The position numbers and the translations under genes were made by a program. Of a stretch of 64,000 nucleotides of DNA, positions 25,563 through 34,768 are shown piece by piece (the first letter of the stretch is position 1; every line of letters begins with the position of its first letter). Source of the stretch: SAR202 cluster bacterium AC-647-N09_OGT_505m (GTDB lineage: Bacteria > Chloroflexota > Dehalococcoidia > UBA2985); assembly GCA_009391225.1 (NCBI GenBank), contig VEXC01000003.1, positions 4,770-68,769 of the forward strand. The letters run 5' to 3'. Below the pieces are notes generated by a model. It saw only the letters and a list, made by a program, of their open reading frames with translations, did no database searches and was not told the DNA's origin.

Positions 25563-26018
25563 ATGAACGCACAGGATATAATGTCCAGCCCGGTAATTAC
25601 TATACGGACCGATGCAACAGTGGAGGAAGCTGCGAAACTCATTGTTGAGCAGGTTACCAGTTGCCTCCCCGTTCTGGACGATCAGGGAGAACTTGTGGGA
25701 ATTCTGAGCCACACAGACTTTGGCTTCCACCGCAGGTTCCTACCCATGACAGACCACCTGTACACCCTAATGGGATCCTGGGTCAGGCCAGAAACCCTGG
25801 AAGAGGTCGCTCGGACAGTGAGCAGAAGAAAAGTAAAAGATGTCATGACCCATCCCGTAGTTACCGTACAGGAAGACTCTCCAGTTGCTGATGTGGCAGA
25901 GCTGATGCTCCGAAGAAACATCAACAGACTCCCAGTAATGCGCGGCAAAGAGCTGGTAGGAATCGTCACCAGGCACGATTTCATCAAGCTTATGATTCCT
26001 AACCTGGAGCAGAGCTAG
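25563..26018 (+). CDS. Tandem CBS-domain protein
   Basis: The 151-residue protein is a single Bateman module. CBS1 starts at MNAQDIMSSPVITIRTDATV and runs through LPVLDDQGELVGILSHTDF (about 1-55). CBS2 starts at VKDVMTHPVVTVQEDSPVAD and ends with LPVMRGKELVGIVTRHDFIK (about 94-145). Such modules bind adenosine nucleotides and act as energy sensors for a partner. No fused effector domain is present and neighbours do not reveal the partner. A sequence CTCCGTTTTGAAATG follows the stop by 45 bp, also found after the phosphodiesterase gene at 23876. Confidence 0.9.
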   Translation: MNAQDIMSSPVITIRTDATVEEAAKLIVEQVTSCLPVLDDQGELVGILSHTDFGFHRRFLPMTDHLYTLMGSWVRPETLEEVARTVSRRKVKDVMTHPVVTVQEDSPVADVAELMLRRNINRLPVMRGKELVGIVTRHDFIKLMIPNLEQS

Positions 26019-26620
26019 AAGCTTCCCCAACTTCTGGAGGGGAGCGAGACACCGTTTCATATCTCCGTTTTGAAATGGGCCCTAGACTCACAGGTACCCA
26101 AGAGCGAATGAAACCAAAACCCAGCGTGGATTCGTGTCGGCTTGATTCCATCCAGCCGGTGGTGCATTCAGGTTATCGTCTTATTGGGCACTTTTCGCCG
26201 TACCCGGAACTTTCCCGTACAATTCCATAACCTGAATAGGCGATGAGTACTTATGCACTACATTATCAACCTCAGTTCAGGTAATAGCTGCCCTGAACAC
26301 AGGCAATATAATTCACGTAGAGATTCTCAATCTCGCAGAAATCACCATTGCAACCATGACAGCATTTCAGCCAGAGATTTGGCCAGGACAGTAATGCAGA
26401 TGTCAGAAAACAGGCCACCCTAAGTTTGCAGCATGGGGTAACACTGGATACGGTATATAGAGCATTGATGCAATGCCAATGTGATTAATAGGGACATAAC
26501 CTGCACACTACCATGCAACCCTAATCAAAACTCCCCAAGCAATTGTAACGGGCTTGTCTTATCTATAACATATGGTAGCAGGTGACTGTGTGGTGAGCCG
26601 CATACAAGAGGAGATTTGGG
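26019..26620. other. Spacer with a distant inverted repeat
   Basis: A 602-bp gap without a gene. ATTCAGGTTAT (26166-26176) and ATAACCTGAAT (26227-26237) are perfect 11-bp arms around a 50-nt loop and could form a stem in RNA. Nothing else is seen. Confidence 0.4.
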
Positions 26621-27730
26621 TTGGACGATAGGCAGCGCAATGCCACATACAAATCGTACTTGAAGGGTGAACTGGAAACCGCCGGCTTGTACGAGGCCAT
26701 GGCCGACACAGAAGGAAACTCCGAAAGGGCAGATGTGTTCCGGCAACTGGCTCATGCAGAGATGCGTCACGCGTCCATGTGGGCAGAAAAGCTGGGCATT
26801 GACCCTGATACCCTTGTCCCTACCAGGGGAGGGGTTCGGCTCCACTTGCTCAAATGGGCTGCCCAACGATTCGGCACACACAGAATGATACCCCTGATTC
26901 TAAGGGGAACGTCCAAGGATTTTAGCGCCTACACCCTCGACCCAGAGGCTCACGATATGGCCAAGGAACAGCGAACCCACGATCATACCCTGCGTGGTCT
27001 GTCTAGCGGGCAGGATCACTCAGAGAGCATACGGGCCCGAAAGGGGCATTATAGCGGCACCAGTGGAAGCCTGAGAGCCGCGGTGCTGGGAGTGAATGAT
27101 GGGCTCGTATCCAACTTCAGCCTGGTCATGGGTGTAGCTGGTGGCACCAGCAACCAGGACATCGTGCTGCTAGCAGGGGTAGCCGGCCTACTAGCCGGAG
27201 CTTTCTCCATGGCAGCAGGTGAGTATGTTTCCATGCGTTCTCAGCGGGACGTCTACGAACACCAGATAAGCCGGGAGATGGCCGAAATCGAGATGTGGCC
27301 CGAGGAGGAAGAGAAGAAGCTGTCCCTTATATATCAAGCAAAGGGTCTCTCTCCCATGGAGGCACGACTCATAGCGAAGCGGTTTATGGCGGACCCTGAG
27401 ATAGCCCTGGATACCATAGCCCGGGAAGAGCTAGGCCTGAATCCCTCCGAGTTGGGTTCGCCCTGGGGAGCAAGTTTCAGCTCCTTTGGTGCCTTTGTCA
27501 TCGGTGCCTTGGTTCCCATCCTCCCCTACCTGCTGGGTGCAGGGACACTAGCAATTCTCCTAAGCGCCATCCTAAGTGCCGGGGCGCTGGTGATCGTTGG
27601 GGGCACTCTGTCCTGGATGACTGATAGAAGCCCCACCTGGGGAGCCATACGAATGGCCCTTGCAGGTGGCACAGCCGCGGCGGTCACCTTTGGCGTGGGT
27701 AACCTGATCGGCACCTCCCTATCGACTTAG
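26621..27730 (+). CDS. Ferritin-like/VIT1 fusion, MbfA-type iron transporter
   Basis: The 369-residue protein joins an N-terminal rubrerythrin/ferritin-like helical domain (about 1-140; E17, E28 and EMRHASMWAEKLG give E-x-x-H-type iron ligands) to a VIT1/CCC1 membrane domain (about 148-369; LRAAVLGVNDGLVSNFSLVMG, AGAFSMAAGEYVSMRSQRD, then three C-terminal helices). MbfA proteins of this build export iron from the cytoplasm using the ferritin domain as sensor; that role is inferred. The TTG start follows GAGGAG by 8 nt. It complements the iron uptake genes at 6.5-14.5 kb. An Mn-transporting role is an alternative. Confidence 0.9.
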   Translation: MDDRQRNATYKSYLKGELETAGLYEAMADTEGNSERADVFRQLAHAEMRHASMWAEKLGIDPDTLVPTRGGVRLHLLKWAAQRFGTHRMIPLILRGTSKDFSAYTLDPEAHDMAKEQRTHDHTLRGLSSGQDHSESIRARKGHYSGTSGSLRAAVLGVNDGLVSNFSLVMGVAGGTSNQDIVLLAGVAGLLAGAFSMAAGEYVSMRSQRDVYEHQISREMAEIEMWPEEEEKKLSLIYQAKGLSPMEARLIAKRFMADPEIALDTIAREELGLNPSELGSPWGASFSSFGAFVIGALVPILPYLLGAGTLAILLSAILSAGALVIVGGTLSWMTDRSPTWGAIRMALAGGTAAAVTFGVGNLIGTSLST

Positions 27731-27756
27731 AGTGGTGAATTAGATCACCGCTACAA

Positions 27757-27826
27757 ATGTCATACTGAGTCCCTATGTATAGGCGCAAGGATTCTGGTGG
27801 TCACGCTGCATCTCCTCAGGATGCTT
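27757..27826. repeat. Palindromic intergenic element, degenerate
   Basis: It begins AATGTCATACTGAGTCC and ends CTCCTCAGGATGCTTCACG, which is roughly the inverse complement. It resembles the better preserved element in the glycine cleavage operon at 36511-36598. Confidence 0.35.
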
Positions 27827-27979
27827 CACGTAATTTACCACGACAAGAGCCTAGGGGTTCAGCATAACAGTCCAAGCCACGAATCGAGCCGCGAATTTAT
27901 GACTCACCTTACTAGTCGATAGAACCCAGCCACGAATGTTTCCCTAACCTGTATAGTGTCTACACAGCACCAATTTATC

Positions 27980-28972
27980 TTACGCCAGCTGGAATACAAC
28001 CGATAGTCCCAGAACATAAAGGCCCACAATCAATGGAGGACTTGGCTCAGTAAGGGAAAACAGCTTCATTGGACGACGCCTCAGTATTTGGAGCATGCCC
28101 AAGGACATAAGGAGGGTGGCAATTAGCCCCGCGCAGACTGTGCTAATATCCACACTGCCGAAGAGGGAGCCCCCAGAGAAGGACAGGTCCGCCACCGCCA
28201 GAGCGGCTATGTTAAAGGAATTGGTTCCGTACATGTTGGCGACGGCCATGTCGTGAGCCCCAATTCGGAAGGCTGTGTAGGTGGTAGTCAGCTCTGGCAG
28301 GGTAGTCACTAGAGCTAGGGCAAGCACTCCCATAAAGCTTGCCCCAATGCCCGTTAAATCGGCGATACGTTGGGCGCTGAAGGCTAGAAGCGGACCAGAC
28401 ACGAAAATGGCCCCGGCGCAGACTATGAACACCATCCATGCCCATCGCAACGAGTGGGAGGGTTCCTCCTCTTCAGACTGCTCCTCTATCCCTTTGCTAT
28501 ATTGGCGCAGAACGCCCGACAGTACCAAGTATATGACGAGTATGACCACTCCAGGAATACTTACCGCCAGCCATGTCACGTCGGTTCTTAGCGCGGCAAA
28601 CAGTGTGGCTATGCCTGTGACGGCAATAGCCGACGCTGCCACCAGCCACTGCTGAGGGGCTAACCGCTGAAAGACCTGACGACCCCCAAACAGGGCCAAT
28701 AGGATAGCAAGATTACTCATGTTTAGCATGTTGGCTCCAAACATGTTGCCCGCGGCCAATTCGGCAGACCCTGCCAGGGCTGCGGCTACGGCCGTAGCCA
28801 GCTCTGGCAGAGACGTGGCACCAGCCAGAAGAAGAGAGCCCACCCAAAGACGGCCCAAGCGCATTCTCGATGCGATTATATCGGCGGAAGTAGTTAAGAA
28901 GGTGGCGGCCACCACTATTACCACGGCCGCCAGTAAGAACATCGCCACCGCTATTGGAAGATCCACTGTCAT
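27980..28972 (-). CDS. Sodium/calcium exchanger-family (CaCA) antiporter
   Basis: The 330-residue membrane protein has the two inverted alpha-repeats of the CaCA/YrbG family: AGATSLPELATAVAAAL with GNMFGANMLNM (about 52-90), and LVTTLPELTTTYTAF with ANMYGTNSFNI (about 215-255). The acidic residues in both SLPE/TLPE turns are those that bind the cation in NCX structures. A charged cytoplasmic loop (IEEQSEEEEPSHSLR, about 160-175) separates the halves. It exchanges Ca2+ or another cation for Na+ or H+. It stands alone, convergent with the MbfA-like gene. Confidence 0.9.
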   Translation of the reverse strand: MTVDLPIAVAMFLLAAVVIVVAATFLTTSADIIASRMRLGRLWVGSLLLAGATSLPELATAVAAALAGSAELAAGNMFGANMLNMSNLAILLALFGGRQVFQRLAPQQWLVAASAIAVTGIATLFAALRTDVTWLAVSIPGVVILVIYLVLSGVLRQYSKGIEEQSEEEEPSHSLRWAWMVFIVCAGAIFVSGPLLAFSAQRIADLTGIGASFMGVLALALVTTLPELTTTYTAFRIGAHDMAVANMYGTNSFNIAALAVADLSFSGGSLFGSVDISTVCAGLIATLLMSLGMLQILRRRPMKLFSLTEPSPPLIVGLYVLGLSVVFQLA

Positions 28973-29357
28973 TGTGTCACAGGCCTACCACCATACCACA
29001 TGGAATCTAGTTTTCACGTAAATCTTCCTTGATAGACCCAGCATTCCTACAGCGGCCAGGAGGCATGCCAATTCTAGTGAACCGAGCAGGAAGCATTTTC
29101 GGCCCTCCCCGTGAATCCGTAAGATATTACCGTAAATAGGGCCGTGTTGATAGGGTAGGCCATTTCCGTCATTTTGCAAACCAGGCATGAGGATAATCGT
29201 CGGTGTGTGTTTGTCAGAACAACTCCTTCCACAAATCACGAAAAGTACGTACTCGTTGATAGTGATGGGTGACACTATATAGAGTGTAATCAGGCGAATC
29301 ATAACAGCAAGGGTTTCAGAGGTCGCACGCCGGTCCATAGACCCTGAGGTCATAAAT
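28973..29357. other. Spacer, no gene recognised
   Basis: Open frames on the minus strand have unlikely composition. Codons in the frame leading into the small ORF at 29358 (REVARRSID-like) look protein-coding from about 29290, so that ORF may be the tail of a decayed longer gene. Confidence 0.35.
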
Positions 29358-29522
29358 GTGGCCGAGCAACAACTGAAGTGGATGAACCCCTATGACTTCT
29401 CCGCGCTGCCACAGCGCTCATCCAATCTCAACATCTGTGTGGAGTGGGTTCAACGCATCCATACCGAGGAGCGCTATGAGATAATAGAGGTCTTCCTAGC
29501 AGGGGCATTCCTGAACCAATAA
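29358..29522 (+). CDS. 54-residue ORF, possible gene tail
   Basis: A GTG at 29358 with TGAGG 10 nt upstream opens a 54-residue frame: MAEQQLKWMNPYDFSALPQR, then NICVEWVQRIHTEERYEIIE and FLAGAFLNQ. The composition is that of a soluble, mostly helical domain. The frame stays open upstream to a TAG at about 29280 without another good start. Either a small gene or the remaining C-terminus of a lost one. No family is recognised. Confidence 0.35.
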   Translation: MAEQQLKWMNPYDFSALPQRSSNLNICVEWVQRIHTEERYEIIEVFLAGAFLNQ

Positions 29523-29577
29523 CCGAAACCCCTGGAACGCACCTCCGCTACCATCCGCTCCCATCAGACTCTTGGAT

Positions 29578-29693
29578 ACCTTATCCCTCGGCAATGTATC
29601 ACCCGGTGGCAACTCCAAAGAAAAGAGACAAGGTGTCACTAAGCTACTTGACTAGTACCCGGGGTTGACCTAGCATTTCGTTGGGATTAAACT
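29578..29693 (+). promoter_or_regulatory. Shared promoter element, enoyl-CoA hydratase copy
   Basis: A block containing TATCACCCGGTGGCAA (29596-29611) is followed, 87 bp from the block start, by a -35 TTGACC (29665-29670), 17-bp spacer and -10 TAAACT (29688-29693). The same arrangement with the same distances is found before otsA (38204-38319). It ends 90 bp before the hydratase ATG. Confidence 0.65.
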
Positions 29694-29783
29694 AAGGGTG
29701 GTCTGGCATCATTGGAACTACCGGGCGGAGACCCAGCGAAACTTTATACCCCACGGTTGGGAACACGTATTAGGAGGTATTCT

Positions 29784-30656
29784 ATGACACAGGCATGGTC
29801 CGCATCTAAGTCACACAAGGAGCCACATGAAAGGACTGCCTTGCCTGACTGGCCCCATAAGGAGTTGCTCTACGACACCATAGACAACGGCAAGATAGCC
29901 ATTATTACCATCAACCGCCCAGAGCGGATGAACTCCAGTGACCCAGAGATGGGTAAGCGATGGTTTGATGCCTGGACGCACTTTGCCGCCGATGATAATT
30001 GTTGGGCGGCTATAATAACAGGTGCGGGTGACCGCGCTTTCTCGGCAGGCCAAGACCTGAAGATTCGAGATGAGCGTGAAAGAGAGGCTGGCGAAGGTCA
30101 AGCTCCAGCAGATAGAGGACGCGTTCCTTATCAAGTATTGCCCTTGGGTCCAAGGTTGAACTGCTGGAAGCCCACCATAGCCGCCATCAACGGCTTCGCC
30201 ATTGCCGGAGGCTGGTCCACTGCCCAGAACTGCACCTTCCGAATCGCCGCAGAGCACGCGGAGATGAACATAGCCGAGGCCCGCTGGAACCAGGGAGCTG
30301 GATTCGTAGGCTGGCTGCCCAGGCTCATAGGCATTCCACATACATTGGAGGTTTGCCTAATGGCTGACCGTAGGCTCTCTGCACAAAGAGCCTATGAGGT
30401 TGGGTTCGTTAATAAAGTCGTGCCCAAGGAAGACCTCATGGATGAGGCCGTCGATTGGGCCCGGACCATCATCAGTATGGCACCTAGGTCCATACGTAAC
30501 TTCCACCAGTTGGCCTACCAGTGCTGGAGTATGAGCATACCAGAATCCCAAGCATTCAGTTCCGCCCTGGAGTACAATCTCCGTGGGATGAACGACGGTA
30601 AAGAGGGTCCCAGGGCCTTCGCCGAAAAGCGCGCGGCTGTCTTCACCAACACCTAG
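29784..30656 (+). CDS. Enoyl-CoA hydratase/isomerase-family protein
   Basis: A crotonase-fold protein of 290 residues from the ATG at 29784, chosen because GGAGG stands 6 nt before it; the frame is open from 29712. The crotonase signature is seen as IAIITINRPERMNSSD (about 40-55), ITGAGDRAFSAGQDLK (oxyanion-hole segment, about 85-100) and AINGFAIAGGWSTAQNC (second oxyanion glycine, about 137-153), followed by the trimerisation helices. EARWNQGAGFVGWLPRLIG lies where catalytic Glu residues usually are. It should hydrate or isomerise a CoA thioester; a specific substrate cannot be named. A perfect terminator follows 11 bp after the stop. Confidence 0.85.
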   Translation: MTQAWSASKSHKEPHERTALPDWPHKELLYDTIDNGKIAIITINRPERMNSSDPEMGKRWFDAWTHFAADDNCWAAIITGAGDRAFSAGQDLKIRDEREREAGEGQAPADRGRVPYQVLPLGPRLNCWKPTIAAINGFAIAGGWSTAQNCTFRIAAEHAEMNIAEARWNQGAGFVGWLPRLIGIPHTLEVCLMADRRLSAQRAYEVGFVNKVVPKEDLMDEAVDWARTIISMAPRSIRNFHQLAYQCWSMSIPESQAFSSALEYNLRGMNDGKEGPRAFAEKRAAVFTNT

Positions 30657-30667
30657 GAGACACCATA

Positions 30668-30726
30668 GACTAAATAATAGAAGGGCGGCCACCCAAAAGA
30701 GGTGGCCGCCCTTCTATTATTTAGTC
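30668..30726. terminator. Bidirectional terminator hairpin
   Basis: Perfect 26-bp arms around a 7-nt loop (CAAAAGA): the GC core GGGCGGCCACC pairs with GGTGGCCGCCC, flanked by ACTAAATAATAGAA and its complement, so each strand ends in an AU-rich tail. It lies between the convergent hydratase and M16 peptidase genes. Confidence 0.95.
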
Positions 30727-30781
30727 CGCCATGGCAGCAACGTACTATGCAACCTGCTACAATTCCTTCTTTAGTCAGCTC

Positions 30782-33439
30782 TTACACCTCAAGGCCTTCG
30801 TGGTCTACTAGGTGTACCGGGTAACCTATCTCACGCAGACTCGACTCCACCGCCTCCAGGTCCCCCACAACCAGGATCATTAGACGATTGTTGATTATGC
30901 GTTCTAGGGCCACGCGTCTTACATCCTCCAAGGACACCCCTTGGATTTCGGCAGTAAAGGAGCGATAGTAGTCGTCAGGGAGATCAAAGGACACCAGCTG
31001 AGCTAGTTCTTCCAGAATCTGCCAAGACGTCTCAAAGGATGAAGGGAACTGACGCAACAACGCGGCCTTGGACACTTGGAACTCCAACTCAGTCACCGGC
31101 CGACCACCGCCAATGTCCTGGAACTCTCGCAGGGTCTCCCGCACAGCCTCACTGGTCACGTCCGTCTGGACTCCACCACCCGCCATCAGTAACGACGACT
31201 GACGGTGCCACTCGATCCATGAGCGATACCCATAGCTGTACCCCTTATCCTGACGCAAGTTAAGGTTGAGCCTGGCTGTGAACTGACCACCAAATAGGTG
31301 GTTCAACAAAGTCATGGCTGGGTAGTCCGGATGCAGGCGCGGCACACCAGTATGTCCGAACCGAATCACTGACTGTGAGGCTCTAGGTTTATCCATCAAG
31401 TACAGAGTAGTGGACATTGGGCCCGAGGAGCTCGTGGTTCCATCCAGAGCCGCTGCCTTTTGGCCTCGGCCAGTCCAGGCCCCCAGGCGCTCCTCTGCCA
31501 GCTTTGTTACCTCCTCCATGGAGATATCTCCAACCACCGCCAGGGTCGCACTCTCCGGGCCGTAGTTTCCCTGAAAGTGCTCCACCAGGTCATCTCTAGA
31601 GATGGCCTCAATCGCTTCTTCTGTCCCGTTGAGAGAATGACCATAGGCGCTCTCTCTTCCATAAAGCAGACCCGGTGCTACCCTGGCCGCCAAGGCTGCA
31701 GGGTCATCGCGCATACGTCGCAGAGACGTCAGTCGTTCACTCCGTTTCCGGGTTAGCTCTTCTTCAGGGAAGGTGGGATTTTGCACCAAGTCTGCCACCA
31801 ACTCCAGTGCCTTTGGAAAGTGGCGCGTCAGGGTCTCGGTGGCCAGAACTGTCCGTTCTCTACCATTGGCAGCGGCGATCTGACTACCCATGAACTCAAA
31901 CTCATCGGCAATCTGCTGACTGGAGCGAGTAGTAGTCCCCTCCTGAAGCATGGCCGTGGCAAATGCCGCAAGCCCAGGCAGGGCGACGGGGTCCTGGGCG
32001 CCACCAGTATTCAGAAGCAGGCCAAAGGCCACCGCTGGAAGTCCACGTTTCTCCACCACAAGTATGTTCAGGCCATTCGACAAACGCTGGCGTTGTGGAA
32101 CGGGCGGCAGAAAGGAGCGTGGAATGGCAGGGGGAGGCTGGACAGTACGATCAATGGCAGTTCCCGAATGGCTTCGCGAAGGCTCTGGAAGTACCACCAT
32201 CTGGACCCGGCGAGATGCCAGATACTCACGGGCCACACGGCTCACGTCATCGGGTTGAACCGCTATGTAGCGCTCCATGTCCCGGTTCATCACATCTGGG
32301 TCCCCTGCAAAGATGTTGAAGGAGTTGAGGCGATTGGCCTTCCCACCAAAGCCACCGATGTTGCCCATCTGGTGGACCTTCTGCCACTCAATATGGTTCT
32401 TTGTACGAGTCAACTCCTCAGTAGACGGGGGATTGTCGCGCATCCGCTGTATCTCTACAAGAGTAGCTTCCTCTACCTCCTCTGCCGTATGTCCTGCGGC
32501 GGCGGTCACTTCTATATGAAAGTCCCCTGATATCTCCGCTGACCCACTTCGAACGCCCACGCTCTGGGCAATACGGCGCTCGTACACCAGAGTTCGGTAC
32601 AAGCGAGAGCTCTTGCCATCCCCCAAGATTGCGGCCAGGAATGAAAGAGGGGCTTCGTCTTTGTGAAACATGGGCACCGTGGGCCAAACCAGGGACAAGC
32701 GAGGCAGAAGCACTCGATCATGCAGGATGAGGGACGCATACCCCTGAAGTGGAGAGTCCGTACGTCCGGCACGAGGGAGTGCAGGGCCGGGAGCTAGGTC
32801 TCCGAAGTAGCGTTCCACCATCTTCCTGGTCTCATCCAATTTGAAGTCACCTGCAATAGCCAGGCTGGCGTTGGAAGGGGTGTAGAATCTCTCGAAAAAG
32901 GTCTTTGCGTCTTCCATTGTCGCCGCATCCAGGTCCTCATGGAACCCTATGGTAGGCCAATGATAGGGATGAGGCAATGGATACACTGCTTCCTGAAGGC
33001 GTATTGATGAAACACCGTAGGGGCGGTTCTCATAGCTCTGCCGCCGTTCGTTCTTCACCACGTCTCGTTGCACGTCAAACCTGCGCTGGTCCAGAGCATC
33101 CAACAGGAATCCCATTCTGTCTGATTCAAGCCAAAGCGCCAGCTCCAGATAGTTTGACGGGAGGTTTTCCCAGTAGTTGGTCCTGTCCGGCGTAGTGGAG
33201 CCATTCAGCGTAGCACCCACCTCCTGCAGTGGGTCGAAGTGGCTGCTGTTGTGATTTTTGGATCCCTCAAACATGAGGTGCTCAAAAAGGTGAGCGTACC
33301 CCGTCTTGCCAGGCTGCTCGTCCTTAGAGCCCACATGGTACCAGACATTTACCGCCACCATAGGTAGAATACTGTCTTGGTGGAGAATCACATCCAATCC
33401 GTTTGCTAGAGTGAATTTCTCGAAGGAGATTGGCTCCAT
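30782..33439 (-). CDS. M16-family zinc peptidase, fused two-domain
   Basis: The 885-residue protein holds two M16 halves in one chain, like pitrilysin-type enzymes. The first half has the inverted zinc motif HLFEH in GYAHLFEHLMFEG (about residues 44-56) and the distal Glu region ERRQSYENRPYG (about 110-121). The second half (from about 440, RQRLSNGLNILVVEKRG) lacks HxxEH, reading LPGLAAFATAMLQEGT in its place, as expected for the inactive partner. No signal peptide is visible, so it may act on peptides in the cytoplasm, or be exported another way. It diverges from the glycine cleavage operon. Confidence 0.9.
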   Translation of the reverse strand: MEPISFEKFTLANGLDVILHQDSILPMVAVNVWYHVGSKDEQPGKTGYAHLFEHLMFEGSKNHNSSHFDPLQEVGATLNGSTTPDRTNYWENLPSNYLELALWLESDRMGFLLDALDQRRFDVQRDVVKNERRQSYENRPYGVSSIRLQEAVYPLPHPYHWPTIGFHEDLDAATMEDAKTFFERFYTPSNASLAIAGDFKLDETRKMVERYFGDLAPGPALPRAGRTDSPLQGYASLILHDRVLLPRLSLVWPTVPMFHKDEAPLSFLAAILGDGKSSRLYRTLVYERRIAQSVGVRSGSAEISGDFHIEVTAAAGHTAEEVEEATLVEIQRMRDNPPSTEELTRTKNHIEWQKVHQMGNIGGFGGKANRLNSFNIFAGDPDVMNRDMERYIAVQPDDVSRVAREYLASRRVQMVVLPEPSRSHSGTAIDRTVQPPPAIPRSFLPPVPQRQRLSNGLNILVVEKRGLPAVAFGLLLNTGGAQDPVALPGLAAFATAMLQEGTTTRSSQQIADEFEFMGSQIAAANGRERTVLATETLTRHFPKALELVADLVQNPTFPEEELTRKRSERLTSLRRMRDDPAALAARVAPGLLYGRESAYGHSLNGTEEAIEAISRDDLVEHFQGNYGPESATLAVVGDISMEEVTKLAEERLGAWTGRGQKAAALDGTTSSSGPMSTTLYLMDKPRASQSVIRFGHTGVPRLHPDYPAMTLLNHLFGGQFTARLNLNLRQDKGYSYGYRSWIEWHRQSSLLMAGGGVQTDVTSEAVRETLREFQDIGGGRPVTELEFQVSKAALLRQFPSSFETSWQILEELAQLVSFDLPDDYYRSFTAEIQGVSLEDVRRVALERIINNRLMILVVGDLEAVESSLREIGYPVHLVDHEGLEV

Positions 33440-33564
33440 ATCTTCTCCAGTTGTGCGATTGGGAAGTCCCGCCGTGGCACTCAGTGGTCGCCTCTCATGG
33501 ATTATAGCTTGTGCCGAGCCATCCCGCTACTGGGAAACCACAAGGGTTTTCTGTAACGCGGCCG

Positions 33565-33593
33565 TTGACGGTGTGTACGGAACGCTCTAAGAT
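33565..33593 (+). promoter_or_regulatory. Sigma-70-type promoter of the glycine cleavage operon
   Basis: TTGACG (33565-33570), 17-bp spacer, TAAGAT (33588-33593), 42 bp before gcvT. No glycine riboswitch core could be recognised in the short leader. Confidence 0.6.
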
Positions 33594-33635
33594 AACTCAC
33601 GGCATACCAATGCCCCTCAGTGACCTGTACCTACT

Positions 33636-34767
33636 ATGACTCAACCACATGAATCATCAGGCCAGGAGGAGTACGCCACGCTGAAGCGTACAGCCCTCTT
33701 CCAGGCGCACGTATCCTTGGGAGCGCGGTTGGTGCCCTTCGCTAGTTGGGAGATGCCAATCCAATACTCCGGCATCTTGTCAGAGGCAAGGGCAGTGCGC
33801 TCCGGGGCTGGTATCTTCGACGTGTCCCACATGGGCCGCGTGGAGATAACGGGCAGCGAGGCCGCCGAGTTTCTCCACCATCTGGTGACCGCAGACGTGG
33901 TGAATATGCCCGTAGGCCGTGCCAGGTACACCCTGATCTGCAACGAATCGGGGGGGCATCATTGATGACACCATTGTATACAGGATGGAAGATGAGCGCT
34001 TTTTGCTGGTCCCCAACGCGGCCAACGCGGATCAGGTATCGGGCTGGCTCAACCAGTGGAAAGACAAGTTGGCCATTCGAGTAGAGATTCGGGTCCTCAC
34101 CGAGGAGACGGCCCTGATTGCCCTCCAAGGCCCCCAGGCGGAGGAGATACTTCAGCTCGAGGCCTCCATAGACCTTTCCTGCATAAGGCCCTTCCGTTGC
34201 GTGGAAGGCCAGATATCCGATGTTCCGGTCATCGTGTGTAGGACCGGATACACTGGCGAGGATGGTTTCGAAATCATCCTTCCAGTGCGAGATGCGCCGC
34301 AGATATGGCTTGGTTTCAAGGAGCGTGGAGCCACACCCTGCGGCCTAGGGGCCAGGGATGTGCTACGGCTAGAGGCCGGTCTGCTGCTCCACGGCTCGGA
34401 CATGGACTCCACGGTAACACCACTGGAAGCAGGACTGGAACGTTTTGTGACCTGGAACCAGGGTGAGTTCGTCGGATTGCAGGCCCTACAGGAGAGCAAG
34501 AGCAGGGGGCTAACCAGAACGCTGGTGGGGTTTCGCCTGCTGGAAAAAGGCGTACCGCGCCACGGTCATACCGTCCTAAGCGGGCAGTACCAGATTGGGA
34601 GTGTAACCAGTGGCACCTACTCCCCCACACTTGACATGGGTATAGGATTGGGCTATGTTTCCCTTGAGTTTTCCGACCCTGGCACCAGAATAGCGATAGA
34701 CATCCGAGGCCGTCAGGCGGAGGCAGAAGTGGCAGCAATCCCTTTCTATTCCCGGAAGAAAAGGTAG
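33636..34767 (+). pseudogene. gcvT: Glycine cleavage T protein, frameshifted in a poly-G tract
   Basis: 33636-33965 encodes the N-terminus (GARLVPFASWEMPIQYSGIL, AGIFDVSHMGRVEITGSEA) and 33985-34767 the rest (ERFLLVPNAANADQVSGWL, TGYTGEDGFEIILP, LEAGLLLHGSDMDSTVTPLE). The break is a run of seven G at 33950-33956; with six G the frame reads NESGGIIDDTIVYRMEDERF and is continuous (376 residues, normal for GcvT). GcvT takes the aminomethyl group from lipoyl-GcvH to tetrahydrofolate, releasing ammonia. The downstream partners are intact and tightly spaced, so the enzyme is probably needed; a homopolymer error is the simplest explanation, transcriptional slippage another. Confidence 0.9.
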
Positions 34768-34768
34768 T

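Noticed and set aside
28985..29353. A 122-residue minus-strand frame
   Set aside because: Composition is irregular, there is no ribosome site, and the opposite strand carries a better protein-like frame.
33440..33635. Glycine riboswitch upstream of the glycine cleavage operon
   Set aside because: The promoter lies about 40 bp before gcvT, leaving too little leader, and no conserved glycine-aptamer core was found.
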